DNA of 64,000 nt from Mauremys mutica (lineage: Eukaryota > Chordata > Testudines > Geoemydidae). A program made the position numbers and the translations under genes. Of the stretch, positions 1-13,324 are shown piece by piece; the stretch's first letter is position 1, and every line of letters begins with the position of its first letter. The DNA is taken from NCBI RefSeq assembly GCF_020497125.1, contig NC_059079.1:8525053-8589052 (forward strand), read 5' to 3'. Under the pieces are notes generated by a model, which did not search any database, was not told the DNA's origin, and was given only the letters and a program-made list of their open reading frames with translations.

Positions 1-1093
1 TCTCCCTTGATTGCTCCCTTTATCCCCTGGTGATCCAGCAGACCCACCAATTCTTTTATAAGCCTCCTGCTTCTCCTATACTTAAGGAATCTCTTGGGTG
101 TTTGTTTTTTTTAAAATACATTTAGCTATTTGCACCTCAAAATCCATTTTTGGCCCTTCTGATTTCCATTGCCTGGTGGAATTTATGTTTCTGTGTATTG
201 GCTTCACTAAAATCAGCTTTCCAGATTTTGAAGGATTTCTGTTTGATTTGAATACTCTCAGAAATTTTTTCAGTTACCCATACTGGTTGGCTCTTTGACT
301 TGTGTTAGGGGCTTTCCCTTCACCTCTTCCCCTGGTTCTTTTCATGGAGACAGAAAGCAGAAGACCCAAAGTCCAAAGTGCAAACAATGCAATGTTTATT
401 GAGGTTAGTTTCAAACAAACATATCCATAACTCTGATGCCACAGAGCCTTTCCCCCAGTGTCTCAGTTTCCTTAGTAGGCATAATTATATCTGTAGTGTA
501 CGCCCTTGGTCTCACCCTTGCAATTCATGGTCATGTTCCATTTTGGAGGGTCTTGAGGCTGGAGGCTATGGTACCACCTCTTTTGTATCCCCTGGGAGGG
601 GTAAGGAGTGAGGTTGTACTTCAGTCAGGGACAGGCATTTCTTTGGCCTTTTAGTGTTTCTTATGCCTCCCCCAAACCCCTTCTCCCTCCCGACGGGTTG
701 CTTGACCTTGGCTCGAGATAGGAGGCGAGGCAGTCTTTAAGTGTGCACTCGTATATTACACTTCCACTAGACCCAGCAACACTTTTAGCTCTATTCCTTA
801 TCTTTTCTCAGTGTAGTAAAAGCCCCATCTGGTTGTGGGAAATGCAACACACGGTGTCTTTGTTCACACATATTAATAAGGATATAAGAGTATCAAAAAA
901 ATCAAACCCAAAATCCTATCTCAGGCTAACAAACAGGCCTATATTCTAACACCCTGCAGATTCTCTTTTTGTTCAGTGACACACATGCCTTCTGAGGTTT
1001 TCACCAAAACCAACACTAAAGATTTTACTTCATTAATTTTAGAGTTTTTTGACTAAACTTTCATTTTACTGAAAGCTTCCTTTCTAAGGATGA
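1..1093. other. Unassigned sequence, no gene recognised
   Basis: No reading frame here resembles a known protein and no splice-bounded exon is evident. The 370-800 portion (a TTTATTGAGG-containing stretch followed by C/T-rich sequence) looks like the 3' part of a dispersed repeat, but I cannot assign it to a family. Confidence 0.4.
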
Positions 1094-1919
1094 GTGTCAC
1101 TGTGGGCTTGGCTACACTTGAAAGTTGCAGCGCTGGAAGTTACAGCGCTGGTCGTGCAGCTGTGCAGGAACAGCGCTGGTGTGTGGCCACACTCACAGCT
1201 ACCAGCGCTGGTGTGTGGCCACATTTGCAGCATTTGCAGCGCTGTTGGGAGTGATGCATTATGGGCAGCTATCCCAGCGTTCAAGTGGCAACAACGTGCT
1301 TTTCAAAAGAGGGGGGTGGAGTGGGGTCTAGTGTGACAGGGAGCGGGGGGAGAGAGAGAGAGTGGATTTTTGGAGCCAACACTGTGTGTTTAGCTTCCTG
1401 CCTTGAAAAAATCAGAAAATGTTTCCAACCCCTTAGTCTTAACTCTTAATTGCAAACAGCCTGCCTCCAACACGACTCCCCACTGTTTCACTCACTCCCT
1501 GCCTGCCTCTCATTTGATTGTTTACAGCCAGGTACAGATTGATCAAAGCAAACAGGAGCTCTGTTTGGTTTTTTAGATAAGCAGCACCGGCAACGGAGCT
1601 CCGCGCGGAGCTCGTTCACAACAAAACAAAGAGAGGCTGCATAACAAAACAAAGAGAGTAAGTTAAAAGCATTCTGGGATATCTCCTAATACCCTGGAGG
1701 CCAATTAAAGCGCTGGTGTGTGGCCACACTTGACGAGCAACTCTGGATCACCAGCGCTGCAATGCTTATTCCCCAAGCAGACCAGGTGTTCAGCCAGCGC
1801 TGCAGCCAGGGAGTTGCAGCACTGGATGTGCCTTGCAGGTGTGGACAGTTACTAATTGCAGCGCTGGAAAGCCTCCACCAGCACTGCAACTTGCAAGTGT
1901 AGCCAAGCCCTGTGTCACT
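1094..1919. mobile_element. Non-autonomous hAT-like DNA transposon with TSD
   Basis: Terminal inverted repeats of about 35 bp are visible: the left end reads GGGCTTGGCTACACTTG from about 1104, and the right end reads CAAGTGTAGCCAAGCCC, finishing at about 1910. The flanks carry the same 8 bp, GTGTCACT, at 1094-1101 and 1912-1919, the duplication length of hAT elements. No transposase is encoded in the roughly 810 bp interior. The motif AGCGCTGG or a one-base variant recurs about nine times within both terminal zones. The family is inferred from TIR and TSD form only. Confidence 0.8.
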
Positions 1920-2379
1920 TTTAGGATATCAATTATTTGCTCTCACATTTCTCTTCCCCCCCACCTCCCAGTTTCTATAGTACTGGGATCTTACCATTTC
2001 TTGTTGTTTTAGCTACGGCACCCATCAAAAGCCTTCTACATGCACAAGAGCACGACAGCTCCAAACACTTAGTGAAGTGACAATTCAAACGTGCATAATT
2101 GAAATGAGAAGGCCACATACATTGTTGCTTCTGTAGCCCCAGCACATTGCAGATACCAGTGGCAATTTGCATTCCTCCATTCTTGCCCCCTGCCCAAGCT
2201 TCCGGTACGCTACCCTCCCAATTTCAGAAACTCTCTGCAACACCCCCACCCCCTCCCTCATATTACAGCTATGTGCCCCCATGTTCCCCTTCCCCCATAC
2301 TCTTGTCCCCCATTCTCTCTTCCATGCCAGGGGTTCTGTGTGCCCCCTCATTGCTCCCTTGACAGTTCTATTGGGGCTC
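1920..2379. other. Unassigned C/T-rich sequence
   Basis: Pyrimidine-rich sequence with runs of CCCC and CTCC. The overlapping open frames in it are low-complexity and not convincing as genes. Confidence 0.35.
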
Positions 2380-2540
2380 TTAGGGTACGTCTACACCGTG
2401 AAAGAAAACCCACCACAGCAAGTCTCAGAGCCCCGGTCAACTGACTTGGGATCATGCTGCAGGGTTAAAAATAGCAATGTGGACATTTGGGCTCAGGCTG
2501 GAAGGAGAAGGGTCTCAGAATCCAGCCTCTGGCCCTGGCT
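2380..2540 (+). mobile_element. 5' end of a PIF/Harbinger-like MITE
   Basis: It begins with TTAGGGTACGTCTACACC, matching the terminal sequence of the Harbinger elements at 29733 and 42988 (both end GTGTAGACGTACCC before TAA). The element fades after about 160 bp and no partner inverted repeat is found downstream, so it is a truncated copy. Confidence 0.6.
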
Positions 2541-2548
2541 GCTGCAGG

Positions 2549-2690
2549 CTTTCTTTTTTTTTTTTTTTCTGTCTAGAGCTACCCTTATTATCATCTCTAA
2601 GCCCTCATTCAGGGCTTTTCCTCACAGAGGTCTCCTGTGAGTTCTTCCAGCCAGAGGGCTGAGTGAGTGAGAGAGAGAGAGAGAGACTCC
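2549..2690. repeat. Simple repeats: poly-T and (GA)n
   Basis: A run of about 18 T near 2550-2568 and a GTGAGTGAGAGAGAGAGAGA tract near 2663-2688. Confidence 0.8.
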
Positions 2691-3080
2691 CTTTCTCAAC
2701 CTCTCCCTTCAAAGCAGCATTCTCTTTATATGGATCTACCAGCATGTTTTTAGCTCAGCTGCTCCATTACTAATTAGCTAAAGGGCACCATTGGAGCATC
2801 CGATTGCTCCCAGGTGTAGCCCACAGGATTGTCATGAGCCCAAAATGTCCTGTAGGGCCACTGGCCCCATGACACCTGGGCTCAAAAGTTATCCAACTAC
2901 ATATAGATTCACATACAAAGAAATGCCATTGAATTAAGAGTATAAGGCCTTGCTCTGCTTGGTCAAAAAGGTGTGAAAAAGAATTAAAACCCCCAAACCC
3001 ATCTCCTCAAAAAAGTGCTAAGTAAACAAACAGACCTTTCAATATACCCAGAATGTCAACCAATGTAGACTCTGTCAGAT

Positions 3081-3608
3081 CAAGAAAGCAGGGCCGGCTC
3101 TGGCTTTTTTGCCGCCTCAAGCAAAAAAAACCCAAAAAACCTGCGGGGCGGCCGGAGCCAGGGTACAAACTTTTGGCTAACGGGACTCCCTGCGCTGCAG
3201 ACGTGCCCCGGGCAGTGGAGTGCATGCCTCGGCTAGCAGGGGGGAGGGGGAGGGAGTGGGGGGGAGAGAGAGAAGGGGGACGGCAAGAGCTTCCTTCAGC
3301 CAGGGCGCTCACCACTCGGCCCCTCCCGGGAGGGCTCTGCACCACTCCGGTCGGCGGGGAGGGAAGGACGTGGGCTGCCCGGCTTCCTGCAGACCTGGCA
3401 CCGGCTGGGGCAGACGGAGCGCACAGCCCGCTCCCAGCAGGGCACTCCCCTCCTCCGCGCTGCCACCCCCTACAGGGCAGCCAGAGTGGCAAACAAAAAA
3501 AAAACAAAGAAAAAAATTCCTAGGATTGGCCGGAAGCCGCCCCTTAGAATCTGCCGCCCCAAGCACGAGCTTGCTCGGCTGGTGCCTGGAGCCGGCCCTG
3601 CAAGAGAG
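3081..3608. mobile_element. Non-autonomous hAT MITE with 8-bp TSD
   Basis: The left end starts CAGGGCCGGCTCTGGC at 3089, and the right end finishes GCCTGGAGCCGGCCCTG at 3600; these are near-perfect inverted repeats with the CAGGG start typical of hAT elements. The flanks are CAAGAAAG (3081-3088) and CAAGAGAG (3601-3608), an 8-bp target duplication with one mismatch. The interior is GC-rich. Long overlapping frames on both strands across it reflect base composition and match no protein I know. Confidence 0.85.
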
Positions 3609-6600
3609 GAAACAATATCAGAGTCAATCCACTGAGCACCCTGCTCCCAGGTCCAAGGTGTTCACATCAAGACACAGCTCTCCCAGCTGAGCTCAGCCAT
3701 GAGGATTAAGCACGAAGACAGCCGCCAGACCTTCTCTGTCACCAGACTGCGATATTAATGAGGAACTTGAAAACTTTTTTCTAGGTCTTGATGCTCTGCA
3801 AGACTCTTCACAATGCCCTTTCTGGCAGCTGGAGATGGTTCAGAAATAACCTTAGCAGGCTTGCTTCCCCAGATAATAGAGAATGAATGCACTGCAGAGG
3901 GGGTGCCCTCAGTCTTTAGGGGAAATAAAAAACAATTTTCTCCCTTTCTCTTTTCCAACATCCCTAGTTGCTGACCCATGAAGTAGTATTGATCTAAGAA
4001 GAGATTAAGTATCCTGCCCTCTCAGACACTTGTTATTTACAATACACATGGATGCATGTTGGCTGAGGGAGAGTCAGAGAGAAGAGGGACCCAGGCATCC
4101 AGAAGCAATAACACTCCTGGGATTCCTTACCCAAAACACAAAGCTAAAAACTAAGATGCTGCAATGGTGTGTTGCTGGAGAGAGGGGGACATGAAAAATG
4201 GTTTGTGTAGCACTAATCTTGTTTTTTCAAGCTGCATGTGCGTTATCAACCAGGCCTCTTCCATTTTTCACAATAGTGCTAACATCATTTTTCTTGATAG
4301 CCATTTAAAAATATATATATTCATTTTAGTAGGGAAACAAATGTTTTTTTCCTATCTGACAATATCACAGCAATGGAGAAACTGCATGTTGACTGTATAT
4401 ATAAAATACAGCCTGGTCCACAGTGCAGTTTCTTTCTTAGCATGCAAGACAGTCTCTGTCTCCTCGCATAGTTATCAAACATAGCATGGGAAGGAAGGAA
4501 ATGGAAGCTACAATTCACTGCCGTTTTGTAAAAAGTTTTTTTTTTTTGCATTTTCTTGCCATTCAGAACGACACTCAACCCTCTCTTACCACTGAAGATA
4601 TGACATGACTAAACTCTAGATATTTCTCCTCCCCTTTACATTCTTGTATAAATGCAGAGATAGACAGTGTGTAGCAAATCACTGGCATGTAAGGGGGTGG
4701 AAAGGATGCACGGAGCCTACCGCTCCGCTTCCATCCTTGTGCCGCAGAAAGGCACATGCTGGTCCGCAGTAGCTCTGGAAACCCTGTTCTAAGTAAAGTA
4801 ATGCAGCTCTGCCACTTTAGTGCCTGCTAACTTCAGTGCCTGTGATGACACACGAGGTAGAACGTGGGGAGATAATGTCTATTATACTCCATCAAAGAGT
4901 CTGCACAGCCTCTAGTCAAACTCCTGCCCTAAAACCCAATTCAGGCAGAAGCTTATCCACAGTCTAGCTCTTAGTATATTAAACTCCATTGCAACATGGT
5001 TGCTATATCCTCCACACTTTGTTCCCCAGTCCCTCAGTTTTCCGTTTCTAGCAATCAATAGCCACGTAACTAGTGTTTTAAATTACATCGTCCCTCTGGG
5101 GTCTGGTTTATTAACATAAACTTACAGTCCAACTCAAAGAAAAGTTTTCCAATGCTCTCCCCAGGGCTTAACGGTCCTGTTAAAAGTGATAGTCCTTTGG
5201 GCCCTGCCCCGGGGCTTCACAATCCTTTTCCCTCCGAGTACAGGGAGAATGCTTGTCACCATCAGTCTGGGACAGGAACACAGACCACACTTCGGAGTTC
5301 TGCTGCCCTGGAAGTGTCCTACTCTGTCTTTCATACTAAATCCTCACAGGCTCCTTTCCCAGGCCATCCCCTTAGCTACTGTGGAAGGCCATAGCCTCAC
5401 AGGTCTTATTAAAGCTCAGTAGAATTGAGTCGAGGCAACAGGTTGTCTTAAATATCTCACCAGCAGGCCTGGCTCTTGGTCACATGATCAGTTATGTGAC
5501 ATCTGTCAAGAACTACATTCCTATCAGTGCCTCCGGATGTTTCCCAGATTTTCCAATTTCAAAGGGCAGTGGCCCTGTAACAGGAATTGAGGGCCATGCA
5601 TGTGCTGTTAGAGACACTGTACTTCTTGTATTCAGATAAGCAAATGCTATTTTTATTATAGTGCTTTCTAGCACCCAATCCTGCCAGCTGCTGAACATCA
5701 ATGGGAATTGTGGGTGCAAATCACAATCTGCAACACTGGGCCCCTTGTACTCAATCATCTCAGAAGCGTGGCAGCAATAAATCTCTCCCCCCAACGTTGC
5801 TCCTGCCACCTTTATCTATCATATTCAAGTGCTGCTTATACAATATATCCAATGTTGCCAACTCTATTTTCTCCTTGAGTCTTGTAATATTTGCTGTTTT
5901 ATTAATCTCCAGCTGTTGGAATCAAGAGATTGCATGTGAATCTCAGCTTTTTTTATTTTTTACAGTAAGTTTCTAGCCCTTTTGGTTGCAGAGGAAAGCC
6001 TGAAAATTCAAAGGGATTGTATCCTTAAGGTTCAGAAATGAGACGGCAAAGAAAAGAACTCAAAATATTTTTTTAAATCTCCTGATTTTTAAGCAACTTT
6101 CCAGATTTTTGAGAGGGGCCCTTACTTGTGATTTTTGAAGATTTGGGTTGGCAATAGCATGTATTATAGCCTGAATTTATATATGGTTGCATGTATAAAC
6201 TGCATTCCTCTAGGGAGAAATCTGTAATAGTTTGTGTGAATAATGCTAGGCAAAAATAAAGTATATTGTAAAAGAATGGTCTGAACTTTTAATAAAAAAA
6301 CCCAAATAGTCATCTAGGCACAAATTGTGAGGCTCAATGGAGGCCATTTTAAAAATCAGTTTTAGTATTTGCACTTGTGATCTGCTGAGCTATTTAAACA
6401 CATGTTGAAATAGTTTCAGGATCAGGCCTATAATCCTCTATCCATGACATCACAATTGATTGCTGGGGAAATTATGATGTCATTAGCAGATTATGATTTC
6501 AGATAAGGAAAAAGCAGGCAGAGGAGACAAACTCCTCGAAAAGATTCTTATGACAATATCTGTAATGATAAAAAAGGGGAGGACATATAGACTAGATATA

Positions 6601-6639
6601 TTTGCACAGGTTTAAAAAAAAAATTCAGGGTTTTCCATA
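3609..6639. other. Unassigned sequence, no gene recognised
   Basis: About 3 kb without any frame longer than about 110 codons and without recognisable protein similarity. No clear transposon termini were seen. Confidence 0.4.
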
Positions 6640-6716
6640 ATAGAATCATAGGACTGGAAGGGACCTTGAGAGGTCATCTAGTCCAGTCCCCTGCACTCAT
6701 GGCAGGACTATATTAA
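6640..6716 (-). mobile_element. CR1 LINE 3'-end fragment
   Basis: On the minus strand this is the standard CR1 3' terminus: a block equivalent to GACTAGATGACCTCTCAAGG followed by CCTTCCAGTCCTATGATTCTA. Only about 77 bp remain, a heavily 5'-truncated copy. Confidence 0.85.
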
Positions 6717-9700
6717 ATAATAATAAAGCATTAGGCATTCTAAGAAACAATTCAAATATATGACACATCTAGAAGGCTTCAATGAAATCCTATTAAAATT
6801 ATATTCTACATACACTTTAATTGAAGGTCCTGAGCATTCATAGTTTCTTTTAATTCTTTTCCAGTTTTCCAACTCAAAAACTAGAAGGCAATAGGACTGT
6901 ACATCTATCTATCTATCTATGTTAAGGTTTTATACTGTTCCCCATCACGATAGTATCTGCACACCTTCCACATAAAGTCAACAGCATAAGTGAGGTTGCT
7001 GGGGAATGCATGGAGTCTTGCACACTTCTCTTTGATGGAAAAACTTTGCTTGGGGTAGGATTTTTCATTTTTCTTTTTAACACCTGTCATAGGAAATCAT
7101 ACTCCACTCCTATTTACAAAGTATAGCCCAAATCAGCAAACTCCCATTCACATGAGTAAACTTTGCAGGATTGGGCCCCAAGTTAGAAATCATGAAACTA
7201 TATTGAGGCGAAGCCGAAGTTTTAAAAAGAGAAATGTCTAAAAATCCTCTCAACAGTATCAAGAGGGATTGTGGGAAAGATTCATATATGTTTATGTTTA
7301 AATAAATAAAAAGGCAGATGCAATTAAGAGAAAGCAACATATGGGATGGAAAAAAACTATAAGCAAATTGTCTACAAAATGCTGTAATACTACTATGCAC
7401 TTCTTGAAGAACGACAGGACATTTGTCAATACACTTATAGAAAATGTTTGGAAAAATACTCGATGTATAATTTATACAGCTATCAAGTTAAATACACAAG
7501 TGTCTAAAATGTGGGTTGTAATAACTTAAATATTTAAAAGCTTTCAGCAATGTTCCGAGTTTCACAGTTGTTGCTGTTTCAGGCTTCACTATGCAGCAAA
7601 CATTCCCCCCTAGGCTCTTAAGACAGAAGAATTTACGGATATACACCGGGTTAACTACTTAGGGTGAGATTTCAACAACTTCAGCTATGTGATACAAAGT
7701 TTGCTGTTGCTGTTTTATCATAGTAAAAAGAGAGGGTAGCAGACACGCACACACACACACAAATTGAGATTCCAGCCACACAAAGGAAACAATTTTAAAG
7801 AATAGAATATACAACCAAAAGTATCATGGGAAAAGCCACATCACTCATTAGCTATAGCATTGTATCTGCACTATTAGACGGCTAGTCTGTTTTATGTAGG
7901 TTAGAAGTCATGAGCCATTTCCAATGCAAGAGCATTAAAAATGTGTTTTGAATTCAGAAATTTTACATCAAGATAAAATTTAGCAAAGTTGATCACATAA
8001 GGTTATAGTGTGATTTAAACTCTGGTTCCGCATACAGTTATGCATATGCTTACCTTTATCATGTTAGTAGTCCCACTGAAGTCCCATTGACTTAAATGGG
8101 ATTACTCACGTGAATTAAAATAAAGCACATGCATAACTGTTTGCAGGATTAGGAGCCAGGGGAGAGGGAGAAAGGCAGAGGGGTATTGGAAACCAATACT
8201 ATCGGATGTCATACCCAGTTCTGCCGATGGCTACGTGAATTCAATGGCAGAAAAAGAAAGATAGTCATTTAAATCCCTTATTATTTGATTTTTAATTACA
8301 TACTACCCCAAAACACAAAAGAAAATTAAATTTAAAAAACAAAAAGGATCTCTTATTTCAATATATTGTTCATAATCTTTAAAAGATTCTTCTTATTTTA
8401 ATAATCTCGCCAACCTGAAAATGAAATATTGATTTCTCGCTCACTTGCACACTTGTATTTTTCTAGGGGTCTTCATGAATTTTGAAATGCTGCCGTTGAG
8501 GTTTTCCTGATTTTTATTTTAATGAAAGAGAGCTTTGAAGCACTACATCCCCACAGCTAAATCAAGCTTTGCACAAGTGGACTACTGCATTCAGTGGGCC
8601 TCAGGGTAGGAAAAGCTATGTGCTAAGGCAGAGCTCTTTACAGGATTGGACTCCTAATTTGTAAAAAAAACCACCACATTAAACTTATTTACGTAGACTC
8701 AGACAGAAGAAAAAACTAAATAGATATAACTTTAGTTCTACTAATATTTTCAAACAGAGTTAAACAAGGATTACTGAGTAAAAGTCATCACAATAACCCT
8801 ATATTTTCATTGTACATACCATCTTACAGTGTTCCAAGTCTCTCTCTGGGCATTTATCTCACAGAAGGAAAATTGAACTTGATGCTCATTAAACTTAAGA
8901 TACCAGCTAATTAAGCCATTTAGTGCAGACCCAAGGCAGGTTCCATGCCTTGTTCTGCTAATGCACCATAATGGGGCCTTGCAATATTCCTGCTAGTAGT
9001 AACAGTCCACCACACTGGATTCTTTTGTCATGAGCAGAGACTGCCTATTGTGCTGTATTCTGTGGCAATTATATGAGGTGGACAAGTGAATTCAAGGGAT
9101 TCGGGTAAAAGGCCAATCTCATTTTCATAAGTGAAGTAAACTGAATCGAAACACAATCTCAATAAGTGACAGATCAGTCCATTCACTTTTGTTGGTTTAA
9201 ACAAGTCCCTAATGTTAATTTATTTATTAGAATACAGTACAGTTTCTAAATGTAAATGAACAGTTACTTCACATGAAGCTGAGACAAAAACTGTCTTTTA
9301 AAATGACTCATTTCATTTAACAAGGATTAACTTCAAAATAGATAATGTCAACTAGACACAAAAACACCCAGAATTTAAAAATTTAGCTTGAAATATATAT
9401 ATTGATATAGAAATGAAATGATCTCAGCCAGAAGCAAAGATACTGCATGTCAGCGACTCACTTGTTTCAATTAGCTGTGCTACGAATGGCTGAGAGGATC
9501 TGATTTGTAGATGAACTAGAATGCTATTTCTCAACACCCATACAGACTGTTTAAGTATCAATAAAATGCTGATCAGCTGAGGGTCAGTAGGAGCCAGAGC
9601 CCCAGGAATTGCCTAATCAGGGAAAAATATGCAAGAGTGTGCATGCAAAAGTCACACAGTGATTTTTTGCCAGCAGCAGATATAGACATTGCAAGCCTCA

Positions 9701-10520
9701 AAGTGCAGACTCAGATAGGGGTTTGGACATGCCAGAGCTTTGAAGGTTTGGCACAGATTGAACAGTGATCACACAAATCCCTCCACTCTGACTACTGTCC
9801 TCTAATGCCCCTACATATATATCTACACAAACCAGACAGAACCTCTCCCCGTCTCTGATATTAAATGCAATCAATATTTACCTACGCAGTATGAGGGGTG
9901 AGGGAGAAGGGAAGAAGAAACACAAGTAGATTCAAGGGAGAGATATGGAGAAGACATAGATTTGATGACAGGGTATGGATCTAAAGTTGAGGCATTTGTG
10001 AGCAGATGGAGAGCTCTGAACTCCTTAGCCAATCAGATCATAGGGATTCATGTTAGCCAGAGTACAGGAGTGAAAGGACAACAAAAGACCTACATGCAAA
10101 TGTCTTACCTAAAGTGTAGCCTTTCCCTCAAAATTTAGCCAGTCCCAACTCATCCCAGCTACCCCTACTTCTGGGGACCAAAGTTCCATCTGCTTTCCTG
10201 CAAACCTTCCTCTTCTGTGTCTCCCCTGAGTTTCAGGGAGAATGTTTTTATCCTATGCCAAGTTCTTGGTTTCATTTCCCCCACTTGGATCCCCCCACAA
10301 CTCGTGCAGAAGTGGGCAAGGAGTGATGTTATCAATCAGCCTATTCATCAGAGCATGATCAGGGTGGGGAAGTAAAACTTTAAAGGAGTCAACACATGTA
10401 TTGTTTATTAAGTACCTGTGATTGGGTTATCTGAACCTATTGACTTAAGTTCCTGCAAAAAACCTAGTTATTCTTTAGCAAGCAACAAAATAGTCGTGCA
10501 AAACTTAGTCCTGCCACAGG
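6717..10520. other. Unassigned AT-rich sequence with microsatellites
   Basis: No gene is recognised. It contains (ATCT)n near 6903-6920, (AC)n near 7746-7761 and, at 8027-8152, a palindromic repeat listed separately. The rest looks like ordinary single-copy intergenic or intronic DNA. Confidence 0.4.
8027..8152. repeat. Palindromic dispersed repeat
   Basis: The segment folds on a central CCCATTGACTTAAATGGG (8083-8100). Its outer parts (GCATACAGTTATGCATATGC on the left, GCACATGCATAACTGTTTGC on the right) are imperfect inverted copies. A related central motif recurs elsewhere in the window. I do not know the family name. Confidence 0.55.
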
Positions 10521-10774
10521 GTTTAAAAGAGAACTAGATAAATTCATGGAGGCTAAGTCCATTAATGGCCATTAGCCATGATGGGTAAGGAATGGTATCC
10601 CTAGCCTCTGTTTGTCAGAGGGTGGAGATGGATGGCAGGAGAGAGATCACTTGATCATTACCTGTTAGGTTCACTCCCTCAGGGGCACCTGGCATTGGCC
10701 ACTGTTGGTAGACAGGATACTGGGCTGGATGGACCTTTGGTCTGACCCAGTATGGTCGTTCTTATGTTCTTATG
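10521..10774 (+). mobile_element. CR1 LINE 3'-end fragment
   Basis: It contains the end of ORF2 (TTTAAAAGAGAACTAGATAA, then a stretch matching the KFMEAKSINGH region) and the 3' UTR, including GGACCTTTGGTCTGACCCAG and terminal TTCTTATGTTCTTATG. It closely parallels the 3' ends at 44190-44446 and 60730-60989. Confidence 0.9.
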
Positions 10775-10843
10775 AGTGCAGGGGACTGTACAAGATGACC
10801 TCTCGAGGTCTGTTCCAGGCCTATGATTCTATGATATTCTATA
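10775..10843 (+). mobile_element. Second CR1-type 3' tail abutting the first
   Basis: GTGCAGGGGACTGTACAAG, then GATGACCTCTCGAGGTC and CCTATGATTCTATGATATTC. This is the 3' end of a different CR1 subfamily with an ATTCTATG tail, joined directly to the TTCTTATG tail of the preceding copy. Confidence 0.75.
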
Positions 10844-13264
10844 ACATAACCAAACCAATATTCTGAAAAATAATAGACATCTCCCACATTTGTACAAGAT
10901 CTTTCACTGATAACCCTAGTGGCATTAGGATTTTGAGTTTATTAACCATAGCTACAGTTATTACCTTGGAAACTAGAAATACACTCATGCTATCATTTAA
11001 ATATTTTTTGTACAATCTCAGAGAATGATGTTGCCTACATTAATACATCTCATAAGTCTTTTAAGAATGGTTTCAGGCATGCAAAGAATAATGAAAAGTT
11101 CAGAAATTTATTTTGATTTCCTGCAATATGCTACCCAACAGTTTTCTGTTGTGTTATATGACCTTTCTGCCTAGCTAGTGTTTAGCTATTGATTTTAATT
11201 ACTCAGTTTAATTTACTGCATGCCAACACAAAGCTGTTTACTCCTACTTGCCAAAATGTTGTTGTAGCCTCCCAGAGGAAGGCAAAATGAGAAAACTGTA
11301 TATGTGTTACAGTTACATGCTATTCATTATAAAGACTTTAATGGATTCACTTCATATAAATGTCACTGCTCTTGCATGTAGCCACTAAACACACCAAAAT
11401 ATCATATAGGAATGAAAATGCTACACCAGCCAGGAGAGAAGGAGAATATAAAAAGCCTTAATTTATGAAAGGCTATGACTTGAAACAGCTTAGATTTTCT
11501 TCTTTACCATTCTTCTTCAAACAAGTGGGAGAGTTAAGACAATGTGTTCCATTCTGAATAAAAAATCGTGGAGAGAAAAAAATGAGTCTTAGAACTACAC
11601 AGTTTTTAGAGCTGCAGTTAAAGGGAATTGCATCTCTCCCCCAACAGTCCTTGGGACAAGAAGGATTGCAATATGGCCAGGAGAAGGATAGCATCAGAAC
11701 ATGTGGAGAGATGGGACTCTCTCGCCAACCCTCCTCTGTTCTCTTCTCCACCCCAACAGTCAGACCAATAGCCAGGATGCTAATACCTGGCCTACTGCTG
11801 TTCTGTGTGATCTCAACCAAGGGAATATTTATACTACAAGCAAGGATGTGATTGTACCACAGGTTGACATACCATGCTATCCTCAATATAGCAGGTAACA
11901 ATGGTAGTGTAGATGCAGTGGACACAAATTCCATCTCTGGAGACAGCACGGTCTAATGGTTAAGGTAGGGTAATGAACGTAGGGAAGAGGCTGTACAGAA
12001 CATATGGGTACAAAAACCCACCCCTGAAGACCTAAACATAATGTTATTGTAGAGTAAGACAGCTTCTTATAAGGACCAAAAGGTTGTGTGTATTGTCTGT
12101 GTGCTGGGAGGACAACTTCCTAGCGACAGCCAAGACTATTGTGTACGTTGGGGGGAAGGAAGTGACCCTAACTTGCTCCACAACAGAGAGTGAAAGAGAA
12201 TACATGATGCCATGCTGTGGCATAAAGATTTTATCAGCATGGGTGAGAGGGATGCATTACTTATTTGTGTTTATAAAGCATCTTCTCTCTCCATGGTGCC
12301 TAGGCACTAGGGTATCTGTTAGTTCTTATCTGTGAATTCCATATAAACAAGCAAGCAAGCAAGCAACAGGATCATCTACTGGTGGTGTTGTGTTGTATAA
12401 GTCTTAGCCATTTTTGCAATGTTCTTCTTGGAGAGTTAAAAGATGTTTTTTGACCAACTTGGATATCAAGATGATTATTTTAAGAGCTTGCAAATCCTCT
12501 ACTTAAGCATATATTGTTTGCTGTGTGATCATTACCCTCCATCAGTACCTTTCAGGACTGTCTTTTGAATTACCAATAGCTTCTTTAGATTGGAAACCAT
12601 TATATTTGCATGTTGTTTTATCATTTTTCCATCATGCTTTTAATGTTTACCATAGTATCCTTCCCAAACCAGAGATTTTAACCTTTGAATCTCAGTATTA
12701 CAGAACATTTGTTTTAAATGTTTTCACTGCATCATTTAAGCAGATCTGTATAAAGCTCAGTGGGTTTCCTTCATAAGAAGTTCATGTAAAATATTTTATT
12801 TCATTTCAGTCCTCATGGGGTTCATTGTTCCCAAGTTGAGCCTTGAGTTTCAGATTTAAACAAACCCAAATTCTCAAAGCAATACTTAGTCAGAACTATC
12901 ATGATTCATGTGGAGAACCTGAAGATTTCACACAACCTTGATGCAAAGCCATAAATTGAATTAGGTTTCCTCAAAACTCATCCCGGGGTTTGCTCAATAG
13001 TGCAGCCATGTTTGTTTGAAGGGTTCAGAAACCTGATCTGAGTTTCAAGTAGGTAATGCAACTGGCAACTTTCCAGAGGTTTCAAGTTTTTACACAAACA
13101 TTTTGCACAGCTCTGCTACTAAGGTCAACGATAAATTTGCAGTGCTGGGTGAAGGACTTGGGTCAGAAAATTTAGAAAATATTAAATGAACAATACAGTA
13201 TATTATAAACAATGTTGAACCAGAGTCAAGCTAGAGGAGGCTCATTAACAGTTCTGAAAAGTAG
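10844..13264. other. Unassigned sequence, no gene recognised
   Basis: No recognisable coding or mobile sequence. A short (CAAG)n run lies near 12348-12364. A 158-codon minus-strand frame at 11473-11949 has no family resemblance and no codon pattern that persuades me it is a gene. Confidence 0.4.
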
Positions 13265-13324
13265 TTTACATAGACAAAAAGAACAGGAGAACTTGTGGCA
13301 CCTTAGAGACTAACAAATTTATTT

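Noticed and set aside
2167..2640. 157-codon plus-strand frame
   Set aside because: Crosses a C-rich tract, the start of a Harbinger-like MITE and a poly-T run, giving poly-Phe; not a plausible protein.
3007..3690. Overlapping frames of about 156-166 codons on both strands
   Set aside because: They fall inside a GC-rich hAT MITE with clear ends and target duplication, are low-complexity, and overlap in three frames.
11473..11949. 158-codon minus-strand frame as a possible host gene
   Set aside because: No family resemblance, no splice or promoter context, and an overlapping frame on the other strand; consistent with chance.
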